A DNA stretch of 24,457 bases from Mucidula mucida (lineage: Eukaryota; Basidiomycota; Agaricomycetes; Agaricales; Physalacriaceae): contig JADNYV010000515.1 in assembly GCA_015501055.1 (NCBI GenBank), positions 1 through 24,457 on the forward strand. Reading direction: 5' to 3'. Positions 9,413 to 18,944 of this stretch are shown here, piece after piece; the first letter of the stretch is position 1, and each line of letters opens with the position of its first letter. Below the pieces are notes generated by a model. It had not been told where the DNA came from. It searched no databases and was given only the letters and a program-made list of their open reading frames with translations. Made by a program: the position numbers and the translations under genes.

Positions 9413-11745
9413 TCACGAATCGAGTCTGGTCCTTTTCCTTGGTCTTCCCTCTTCTTCTTCTTCTCCTTCCTCGTTCCCACCCCCACCTCCAACTTCATCC
9501 TCCTCATCCTCCTCCTCCTCCTCCTCCCGCTTCACCGACACCCCCATAATCGCATCCACCGTCCCAGGCGTCTCCTCCTCGACCCTCTCCCGCAACTTCC
9601 GCAGCTCCTTCACGTGCCGCTTCACAGTGCGCTCCAGCTGGTCGGAGCCTACAGCTTTAACAAGGCCATGCTGCAGCCGCGTGAGCGCCAGGTGGACATT
9701 GGCAAACGTCAGTTGACTCGATGTGCGCACAGAGACTGTGTGTTTTCGCGCGTTGCCGAGTTTGCGTTTATACATGACGAGTTGATGTGTGGTGCTTTCG
9801 AGTTGTTGGAGGGTTTCTTCGGTGCGAATATTAGGTTTTTGACAGGACGGACAAGAGGTTCTGCCGGCATTACCTGTGTGTTCTTGATCTCCCGCTGTCT
9901 CTAGGTCCTCCATACGCGCTGCGAGCGCAATCTTCTCCGTCCGCAGGGTTTCGCACTGTTCTTGAAGCGTGGCGACTTGGACCTTTAGACCGTCAAGTTG
10001 CTTGTCCTTCTCGCCTGCTTCCAGCTCGGTCTGAAGTCGTATAGCAAAAGCGTCTCTGTCTATTACCACACAATCTAGTCATTACCCGATCTCGTGCGTG
10101 GCGAGGAATACACCTACCGGAAGCATTGGAGTCGCGCGAGTGCTTCTCCAACTCCGCGTTCCGGATGAGGAGAGCATCCTTCTCTTGCTGTAGGGAGGCG
10201 TATTTTTCCGCAAGGGTTTTCAAAGCATTCTGCTCTTGGCCGCCTATCTCTAATTAGACTAGGCATGGCGAGGAAAATCTTGCGACGTACTAGAGCGCGC
10301 GCGATGCTCGACTTGCTGCTGGAGTTCGTACTTCTCCGTTGATAGTTTGTCCTTCTCAGCTTCGACAACCTCTAATTGGGCTCGCAGGGTATTTTCGAGC
10401 GAATCTGTGGTGTGACTTAACTCGGACGTCGCTTCCAACCGTTCATGAGCTCACCAGACATCACATCCCGGTTCTTCTGGTCGGCTTTCAGTATATCTGG
10501 AATATACTTGTCAGTCAGAACGCACACGCAAGACATCAATCAGACGTACCGACAGTGCTTTGTAGGACATTCTTCTCCTCCAAGAGCGCATCTCGCTCAG
10601 CTTTGAGATCGTCGGTAGTACCTCGTAGTTCATCTTTGATGTCTACGTTAGCGGCATCAGACGAACGGACCGGACTCACTGATAGTGGTCTGCAGGTCGC
10701 GAAATAGCATGGCACCTCCAACGTCCTCTTTTTCATAATCTGCAAAAGGTTGGGACGCCAAGGTAAGCAGGGCAGTGTTGTAAACTGATACCTGACACTT
10801 TGATCTTCAGCTGTCTGACCTCTTCCTCTAGCCTTGCTTTATCGTCTACGAAAACCAAAAGTCAATCGAAAAGTCTTTTAAAGGAGATCGCGTACTTGTT
10901 TCTTCGGCAAGTTTTTGCTGCGTAGCTTGTAGTTCTTCCACGCGTTGCATTGATCCTAGCAAAAATCGAGCCCTTGAAATACCGCATAAAGGACTGTTTG
11001 AACGAGAGACATACGAGCTTGAAGACGCATAAGCTCATCAGCGCGATTGTCCAGCTTTTCGTCATGAGCTGATTAACTTGAGAAGGGGAAAATAGCTGAA
11101 AAGAGTAGTTGCGTACAGAGTAACAGTGCCTGATTTTCTGCACGCTGTTTGCGCAGATCTATGGCAAGTTCAAATGCTGAGAAATGGAAGATCGCTGGTG
11201 GACTTGCCACGTATGGCTGAGCATATGATCAGATACCGCAATGTCATGAATATGTAACATACTTGGATCCTCCTCCTCGTCGCTCGCGGGGGTGGTAGAG
11301 TTAGAGATGGGACTGGGATACGGTGGCATCTCACGCGTTGGAAAACGGTGGATCCTAAGCGTCGAAGGCGTGCTCTGCGCGCCTTCTATACGAATGTTAC
11401 CCAAAACGGTGTCAAATTTCTCCCTCTCTAGAGCGGGCCGCATAGTCTTGACGCGCGAAAACAGCTCTTCATCCAGGCGACTGCAAGAGGTAGAGAGACA
11501 GTCGGGATTACTGCAGTGTATGCGGCTGAGACGTGGTGCGCAAGGCAGGCTTCGCGCTTTGCAGAAGTTACAGGGCTTGGGAAGGGGGGGTATCAATCAG
11601 TGTTGGCTGAGGTAGAAAAGTGGATATGATTACATACAATGCCTAGTGTGGGGTTGTTCTTGATCCACTGGCGAGCATACCAATTTGTTGGCGCGTTTTC
11701 AAGTGCGCGACGAACGACGGTTTTGACATCACACTCAGCCGCCAT
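9413..11745 (-). CDS. Gene M: Cys6 (Zn2Cys6-like) coiled-coil nuclear-type protein (about 578 aa)
   Basis: Twelve exons join in frame: 11638-11745, 11263-11575, 11117-11176, 11015-11068, 10896-10955, 10792-10845, 10680-10739, 10550-10642, 10455-10496, 10291-10404, 10118-10249 and 9413-10059. Exon 1 has the conserved W-x2-N-N-P. Cysteines at 38, 41, 48, 57, 62 and 67 give C-x2-C-x6-C-x8-C-x4-C-x4-C, then E-E-L-F-S-R. A Ser/Pro-rich linker follows, then a long Glu/Lys/Leu coiled coil. A C-terminal block (RHVKELRKL..EETP) is shared with R. The end has a strongly acidic Glu run and a basic RPRKRTR cluster. Introns after the first are all phase 1. A 48-base stretch in the last exon (GTAATG to GAAG) could be a further in-frame intron. 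The architecture resembles fungal Zn2Cys6 factors, so DNA binding is inferred. It diverges from R over a 290-base spacer. Confidence 0.83.
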
Positions 11746-14017
11746 GATGGCGAAAGAGGAAGGTGCAAGTATTCAGATGACGACCCTGCCGGCCGAGACG
11801 GCACGACGCGACTAGAGTGCAGATGCGAGGGCACTTCAGAACTCAATGTAAGAAGTGCAAGCGAGATTTTAAGGCAGGTTGGTGGTAGTGGTGACCCGTG
11901 GCGGTGGCTGTACTCAGTCAAGAAAAATCGACTTCAACAGTTGAAGCGCATGATCGTTTGATAGTACTGGCGTTGACATCAGGCCGCTTCTTGTCTTTAG
12001 ACCATCAACTTGACAAAACTAAAAAAAACTACAATATGACCGAGGCGTTCTCAGATGAAAACCTCAAAAGGTTTATCATACTTACAATCTCTCATCCGCC
12101 TAGCCAAAATGTGATGTCGAAATGGAACACAAACAATCCCCAGCGCGGCATTGTAGGACGGCAGCGTGTTATTAACGATTCTAACCAACTAACCAATCTC
12201 CTTAGCCATGCACCTATTGCTCCGAAACTAAACGTTCTTGTCGCTCTTTAGCAACCCGCCTCAATTGCTCATCAAGGAGCTGCTCACAGAATGGGGCGCC
12301 CTGTTCCAGGATAAACGAAGAACTCTTTGACCGCGTCAAAGCTGCGTGGCCCCACGTCCTAAGGACCGATTTCGACGCTGCTTTGAAAGAGATTAGGACC
12401 GAGGAACTATCGTGTCTGCTTCCAAGCTCCAAGATGGACGTACTAGGGTCTATGTCGACCCCGTCAAACGGGGTTGGCAGTGCGGATACGCCGGTAACAC
12501 ATGTAGCTGCGCTCCCAGGCTACTCAGAGAACGCAGAGGAGACCGACTTACCAACCAGTGAAACACTCATTCTCGGCGATCCATTTGCGAATCTACCAGG
12601 AGGGAATACTATCCCTACAAACTCAGAACGACATGGACAAAGTCCGCAAACTAAAGTTCCCGTACCCGAACGCGGTCTATCTGACCCATCGACCATGGTC
12701 AACGTGTCTTCATCCATTCTACCCCGATACTCGTATTATCGCCCGTCATGCCACGTTCCATCTGCCATTGCTTCCTACTCACCTTTCGCCCCACTTCCCT
12801 CCAAATCTGCGGCAGCGTCGAAAGCTTCGGCGAATGCTGGTGAGTTCCAGGTCTTTATCTTAGATGCATTCCGTAACAATCTACCGCAGCGGCTGACCTG
12901 GAACAGCGAATCCTCGGTAAGCAATGCATAACAGTTTTCACTGTCTATCTCTGAGTCTCTGATGCGAAAACTGTAGCTCTAATTGCGGAGAGAGATGCCG
13001 CTGTGGCGACTAACGCCGAGAACGCCGAGAAGATGCGGCTTTTGGAGGCTGCTGCTGCTGAACTCCAAGTGGTACTCGGTAAGTAACTGTCCTGCGAATT
13101 TGCGCATAGAGAATATATCGACCTTCCAGATGGTAAGAATGAGCTCAAAAGTCGCATGGATGTCCTCCAAGCGGAGAATGCAACTTTACAACTCGAAAAG
13201 GACACCTTGTGCGCCGAAAGAAACGCCCTCCTTGAGAGTAACAATAGCTATCACGCTCAGTACGAAGAACTCAAAGAGTTTGAGAGATTGCACTCCATTG
13301 ACGAGGCTAGGTCGCCGGACAGGGATTTGCGGGACCTTCACCAGGGGACTGTAGACCTTGAATCTGCGGTTCCATTTGCCACCCTATGTGAGGATCTACA
13401 CGCTCTACAAAGACACGCACAGGCTCTTCAAGCCGAGAACGACGCGGCGACCCTAAATGTTTCCGAGTTGGAGGAGCGTTTTGAATCAGAGTCTGGTATG
13501 TTTGCTGGTCAACTCATCCCTTATCGCGCTGATGAAGAGTTAAGCCCAGAGAAACGTTCTTCAGATGCGCACCGTCGACTTGGAAGCCAAAATCAAGACC
13601 ATCCAAGCCGACAGTGCATGCCTTCTTGAAACAATCCGCGGCCTTCAAGTGGGCCATGAACTGGCAGGTATTCACGTTGCCTTCAAGTATGTGTACGTGA
13701 ACCGACGTTTCTATAGGTCACCGCATAGACGAACTCGAAAGCAACAATACTAGGCTTTCAAACTCACTTCGAAGTCAGGAGCGTGCGCTGCGCGGTAAAG
13801 CTCCCTGATTCGTCCTTTTCGTGGTTCTGAGAGAGTCCATTTCTAGATACGCGCAAATATCATCAGTCGATCATCTTCCAACACCTCGCTATCAGTAAAC
13901 TCCGTGACGGATTGGCATCCGCATATCATACTGCGCGCGACAACATTGACCCTCAATCCGCACGCATCTGTGGCGTGGTATCCAGGCATTTGGTAGAGCT
14001 CAAGAAGTTGGAGATAT
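11118..14017. repeat. Right arm of large inverted duplication
   Basis: This is the inverted partner of 1-2852. It holds the first exons of M, the shared promoter and nearly all of gene R. This arm keeps open frames through both genes, whereas the other has several frameshifts. It is therefore the functional, and probably the older, copy. Its right limit is set only by the window edge on the other side. Confidence 0.93.
11746..12035. promoter_or_regulatory. Bidirectional promoter of genes M and R
   Basis: These 290 bases separate two head-to-head start codons. Near the middle lies a perfect 15-base dyad, CTTCAACAGTTGAAG (11932-11946), kept in the inverted copy with one altered arm. A shared regulator site is plausible but unproven. 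The segment before the R start is A-rich (ACAAAACTAAAAAAAACTACAAT). Confidence 0.6.
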
Positions 14018-14163
14018 GGCTCCTTGAACGAACACCGAGCACCTACGACGAGATAGTCAAATTATGGGCGACAAATGATTATGAGGTAGAGTCAGAGGTC
14101 GAGGTCGTAAACTTCAACGATGGCGCATCTAGAGTGAAGAAGCGACAGAGGGGTGTAGACTAA
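12036..14163 (+). CDS. Gene R: Cys6 (Zn2Cys6-like) coiled-coil nuclear-type protein (587 aa)
   Basis: Eight exons join in frame: 12036-12152, 12206-12839, 12890-12916, 12977-13078, 13130-13495, 13545-13667, 13717-13794 and 13847-14163. Exon 1 ends W-N-T-N-N-P-Q-R-G-I. Splicing then gives cysteines at 41, 44, 51, 60, 65 and 72 (C-x2-C-x6-C-x8-C-x4-C-x6-C), followed by I-N-E-E-L-F-D-R. About 150 residues rich in Ser/Pro/Thr follow, then a coiled coil from about residue 250 to 500. The C-terminal block (LRDGLASAY..RHLVELKKL..RTP) is shared with M, and the protein ends in an acidic patch and KKRQR. After intron 1 (phase 0) every intron is phase 1. Function is unknown and nuclear DNA binding is inferred from the Cys motif and basic tail. 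It converges on the F-box gene, with 204 bases between the stops. Confidence 0.85.
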
Positions 14164-14367
14164 TAACTCCATGTGGTTTCGTGGAAGAGTAGTAGTATTG
14201 AGCTCGTTCAGTGTAGACATCTTGTTTCGTCCTATTGTATCCTACGTTCAATTGATAAGTCAGCAGTCGTAAGGTGTCGTTTATCGTAACGGGCCACCGG
14301 GGCCGAGCATCTGCATAAGCAAAAAGTTTTAAAGAACGCGAGGATCACGCCTCGCTGATATCTAGAC

Positions 14368-16830
14368 CTAGACATGTCGGAACTTTTCCTGTTCCGCAGT
14401 ACCGACGTTGGCTGTTGGAACAAACCGTTCCTTGACAAAGACGCATTTCTCGAGCAACGACTTCGACTTTTGACTGAGCTTGAAGTAACTCGCATCATCG
14501 TTAGTAATCCCATGGCTAAACGAGGCTTGGTATCAGAAATTGCACGAACGAAAATCAAATGCACGTACACATCCTTCAGATGTTCGGTGCTAGCCTCAGG
14601 TGATGCTTGGACCGTCGAGCACAAAATACAAACAGACGTCTCGCGGTCATAACTGCTCTTCATGCGAGAAGCCAGTTCAGTCTCCTCTTTGAGGCGAGCC
14701 CGGACAAGAACATCTTCGTCAGTTACACGTTTCAAATCGTTCATATGTCTCCGATGATGATTCTGAGCTGTCTTCAGTATCGTACGTCAAATCATTTGGA
14801 ATTGAGATACCCACCATAGCTGCACGCCACCGCATAAGTCGCAAATGTCGGTTTCCAGGGGGGGCATACTGCGTATTGAAGCATTCCTCGCAGGTAAAGA
14901 ATACATCTGCAGAGTCCATGTCCGAGGCAGTAGCACTTGTCGGGTCAAGACCGGACATCTTGATGATTGTGTTACAGACCTTCTGTCCGAACGGGTCTAT
15001 GGCCACGGCTAATTTGGGATACCACACTGGCTTTACTTGCTCAGAACCAACTTGCGAGGAGCCAAAGAAACAACGGTGAGAGGCGAAGTACGGGTGATGG
15101 AGAACAGGCGGGAAATGGGTACAAGAGGAGCAGGTGAACGCGTTCGCCACCAAGGAGAGATCATCACTCCTACCGGCCTTCAAGAGAAGCGCCTTCATTT
15201 TGCCCTCTTCTGCATGCCTCCAGCGTGCGCACCTCGTGGGAAGGTAGTCGAGAGCTGCGGCAAAATGATCTGCTGTGAGTTCCTCCTCATGAGGAGTCTC
15301 TGCGATAAGTTTTGCAAACTCGTTGAAAATGGGGAGCATCGTAACAGGAGGCGTCGCCGGGAGTTCCGGCATTTTGTCGATGAGAGGTTGGCAGAGCTCC
15401 TTCACAAGAACGATGCGTCGCGAGACCGCGGTGCGTATCCTCTCTGCGAGAAGCTCGGCACGAAGCTGTTCCATCACTTCAACTACACTGGATTCCATAT
15501 TCTGCCACACTGATTCTGGTAAGCGGTCGAGCCGAGATAATGTACTTGTGAAAGACGTACTGCGGTCAGTCAATGGCTTCGGTTGATTGACGAGCTTGTG
15601 CTCTCCAAGTGTCTTCAGGACCAAGTTGCTCTTGACTTCTTCCTCCCATCCATCCGCACGTAGGCGTTCAACGACACTAAAGCAACCTTAGCTCGTCTTT
15701 AGATGATGGACGTCATTGAAACTGACCTAAACAGTCTTTCGCGACGCAGCAAAGCAAGTTCTTCAGTGCGATTGTTCTGCCTGGACTTAAACCACGCCTG
15801 ATGTGGTTCGCATTCCTGAGCGATACCCGTCAGTGAACGAACGTTTCAACATGGCGACGCGTACACGTGCAAGAAGAGCGTTTTCTTGGTATTTTTCCCT
15901 CGAAAAGTTCGCACGTAATGCCTGAGTTTTGATCGCTGCGTATTCCTTGCTAGTTTGAACTAGAGAGGCCCGGTCATAATAATAAGTTCTGCCTCCAGAT
16001 GAGGTGGAGAAGATGTATTTTGGTACCATGGTGACCAATTCGCGAGCGACGACGCTATCAGTCAGAGCGTCGTGAACAGCCGTCCAGGACATCATACTAT
16101 CTGGAATGAGCACGCTTTACGGATCGTCAAAATAAGGGATACATACATTTCTCCTTCGTCCAGACAGGCCTTGCATAGCCGCATACGTATTTCGAATTGC
16201 ACATGCTTTGCCCCCATCGCGCCGCAGTTCTATAAGACTGGTTTGAATAGGTTTCGCGTTCATATAGAGTGACACGTACGTGGCAGTGCCCGTCGAACAA
16301 GAGGTTGGCGTACTGAGGGTCGTTTAAACCATCAAGGATAGGAGGTAGGCCCTCCATTCCTGCTCTAGCATTCTCCCAAACGAAGGCAGACGATTTGCTC
16401 ATGAGTAGTCCTCGAAGGTCCTTGGTTGTGCGACTTAAGCGCAAGAGATCAAACGGCTCCAAGTAGGAAAATATCTGCAAGAGGGTAAGGATATGGGGAA
16501 AGATTTGCAGTGATAGGTCGTCACCTCAAACAAGACGTCAAGCGGAGTATCTGTTATCTGCTCCAATATACCTTTCCTGCCACGACGCTTCGGTGCCGGG
16601 CAGCTATCGGTCGTAGCCGGGGCTGCTACAGCAGTCTTCGTCTTCGGGCGGCGCTGGTTTGGAGGAAGCGCGTCCTTAACATTGTCCGGTTCTTGATTTG
16701 TGGTCTCAGGTTGTTTCTTCGCGACTTGTTTTTTGACGACGACCTTGTGGGCTTGAGGTTTGCTAGCACTGGTATTTTCGTCAGAGGAGGCCTTTTGGAC
16801 GGCAAGTCTTTGCGATCGACGGGTAGCCAT
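14368..16830 (-). CDS. F-box protein with zinc-binding motifs (702 aa)
   Basis: Eight exons keep frame: 16525-16830, 16280-16474, 16147-16229, 15865-16096, 15727-15815, 14815-15676, 14569-14762 and 14368-14515. A basic Lys/Pro-rich N-terminus precedes an F-box at about residues 94-135 (PLDVLFE-IFSYLEPFDLLRLSR) and the SSAFVW-x-NAR segment typical of this agaricomycete family. A C-x2-C at 166/169 and C-x2-C at 185/188 may bind zinc. Pairs CSSC and CEEC lie further on. Near the end, splicing creates a good C2H2 finger, C-x2-C-x12-H-x4-H, whose last His sits across an intron. F-box proteins recruit targets to SCF ubiquitin ligases through Skp1. The target here is unknown. The start is shared with a 358-base divergent spacer to gene T. 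Confidence 0.87.
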
Positions 16831-17188
16831 TGTATTGACTAGGGATGGTGATGGTACAAGAGGAAAAAAAGCAATCGCGTGTTTGACCCTTTTCACTGGT
16901 CAGGTGATCGCACGACTGCAGTCAGATGTTTCAGAGTCATCCAGATTTCAAATCGTTTTTTCACCAGCAATTGTCGAATCGAAGGCCTCACAAGGATACG
17001 TAGAATCGGAGTCAAACATACCTTTTACATTCTTGTCGTTCATGTATGCGCAGGTGTCCTGTTTATCGCTTGGAGGCCTCGTACTCCAGTGACATTGAAA
17101 TCAAGCAAGGGAGAGAAGCCTCCTTATTGGTATGCACATACGGATTGGGCAAGTTCCCACCAAGTCCCCAATCTCTCTTCCTGCGATC
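16831..17188. promoter_or_regulatory. Divergent spacer between the F-box gene and gene T
   Basis: These 358 bases lie between two start codons pointing away from each other, so they should hold both promoters. I see no clear TATA box, repeat or conserved dyad. Open frames crossing it lack domains. Confidence 0.45.
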
Positions 17189-18878
17189 ATGTCTGAACCT
17201 ATCATACCAGCAGAATATGTCGGCAAGTCTCTGGAATTCATCATGCAAAGAGAAAACAAAAAGCTTCGATTGAAGCGCGATAACAAGAAGTGGGTTTCTA
17301 GAAACAGAGACAAGGTCGGTTCGTACTTGTTCAATACCACATCCGATAACTCAGCAGCCTGAAGCGGTGCAAAACCTGCGAACATGCACGTAAGAAGTGC
17401 GAGCGGACCCTTGAAGACGTGGCGTGTCGGTCCAGCGTCTGCCTGGCATCGGAAAGTCGATGCAGTTTGTCGGACGACGAGCTGTTTGAGAGGATCGCGA
17501 CCGCCTGGCCAGAACTCAAACGTCAAAAGTTCGACGTCCTTGCGTCTCTGCTCCCTAAACCCCCGTCGTCAACAATCTCGGAGTCAGAGCGCGTACATAC
17601 AGATTTGCTGACAACCTATTTTGTCCCTCTCAAAACGCCAAGTTCTTCCACGGCACCCTCGAGAGTGGGCTCAGCGGTATCTTCCGAGCTATCTCAGCCT
17701 CCGGATAGCGACTCCGAAGAGTCCTTGGGGCGAGCTAAGAAGCCTATTGAAGGCTCGTCGCAGAGTCACTGTGATAGGTCGACATCGCAGGAGGGCGCCG
17801 ATGTAGGCACGCTTCGCTGGAAAGAAAAGGTCTATTCGCGCATTGACTCAGAGGACAAGACAGGTGCGTACGAAATCAAGCTTATCAGATGTCCCTGTTG
17901 ACCTCAGTGATCAGTATCCCGACCTTTAATGAGCAGAAGTCCAACCGCCGCCAATCGTGCCGTCTTGAGCCAATTATCCGGTGCGCAGTTCATCCTGGTT
18001 CTAACCTGGTTTTCGTCTTCCTCATCCTGAAACCTTCAAGATCTCCAAGAGAAGCTTCGTGATACAGAATCCCGTTGCGTGCTTCTCTTGCTTTTTGACA
18101 GACGCCATACTTACTACCGTTCGTCTTCAAGGACTTCACGAAAGCACAAACCAAATCGCTATCTTAGAGAGATCCGTCGAAGGTAAGGACAATGAGCCTT
18201 AATGACGGACCATATATTGATCAGCGGTGTTGTAGATGCTAACGAAAGGATGAACACATTTCGCGGTATGTAATCGCCGCTGTTCTGTTTACTGGCGGAA
18301 GCGCAAATTGATCACATATACACAGACCAGGACGAGCAATTGACATCACTAAAAGTACAACTGGTGCGCGAGAAGGTCGACAACAGAGGGCTCAGACAAA
18401 GGGTTGTAGCTTGCGATGATGAATCATCCGCAAAATCTGGTATTTGACGCCACGTTGTGCTCAAGGCATCCTGCTGATGCCGTTCCAGGTCAAATACGCG
18501 AACTTGAAAAGGCATTGATCGGCGTGAAGGCGTCCCAAGAAGGTACATGCCAACCCATCGTACTGATCCCCCACGTTCTCTGACGCCCGTTGCTTAGCGC
18601 TTCAAAACGATATCCACGATGGAATCGCTCAGCAGGAGAAAAGAAACAAGGAGGATATATATGATCTCACCATTACGCAACGCTCGCTTGAGTATGCTCT
18701 GGTAAACGCGAAGGATATGGACGGGTTGCGGAAAACAATTCAGTTGCAACTGGACGGAATTATTACACGAAGAACCCCTTTGAAAGTCTCACAAGAGACT
18801 GGACAGGCAGTCGGAAACGACGAGGCCGAAGGAAGGTCATCGAAGAGACAGAAAACAGGCCATATTTTTCAATTTTGA
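17189..18878 (+). CDS. Gene T: Cys6 (Zn2Cys6-like) coiled-coil nuclear-type protein (about 421 aa)
   Basis: Proposed exons are 17189-17322, 17358-17867, 17937-17980, 18041-18058, 18102-18182, 18236-18265, 18326-18439, 18489-18542 and 18598-18878. Cysteines at 49, 52, 59, 68, 73 and 80 give C-x2-C-x6-C-x8-C-x4-C-x6-C. C-E-H-A-R-K-K-C is very like the basic first half of a classical Zn2Cys6 domain. D-D-E-L-F-E-R follows, then a Ser-rich acidic linker, a coiled coil built from small phase-1 exons (one only 18 bases), and a tail with SSKRQK. The first intron is uncertain. Keeping the conserved Trp of exon 1 forces a very short intron (about 32-35 bases). An alternative donor at 17289 gives a normal 66-base intron but removes the Trp. 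The gene ends 66 bases from the stop of the Hsp70-like gene. Confidence 0.78.
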
Positions 18879-18944
18879 GAGTACCGCACGTCTTTAGTTC
18901 ACAGGTGTTGTGAAATACATGATTATTAGCAAAATTGAACATAG

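Noticed and set aside
9470..9535. TCC/CTC microsatellite
   Set aside because: It encodes the Glu-rich acidic segment of gene M, so it is explained as coding sequence.
9374..9904. Rightward open frame of about 176 codons
   Set aside because: It lies antisense to the last exon of gene M and is rich in Leu/His/Arg because it reads the complement of a Glu-rich tract.
1..14017. Inverted repeat as ends of a giant transposon
   Set aside because: The arms hold intron-containing host-type genes, end at different kinds of boundaries, and show no TIR, TSD or transposase. A segmental inverted duplication explains them better.
15037..15513. Rightward open frame of 158 codons
   Set aside because: It is antisense to the long sixth exon of the F-box gene and has no domain.
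16879..17196. Rightward open frame upstream of gene T
   Set aside because: There is no domain, it lies in the divergent promoter spacer, and its frame does not join the T exons. The ATG at 17189 aligns with the starts of M and R.
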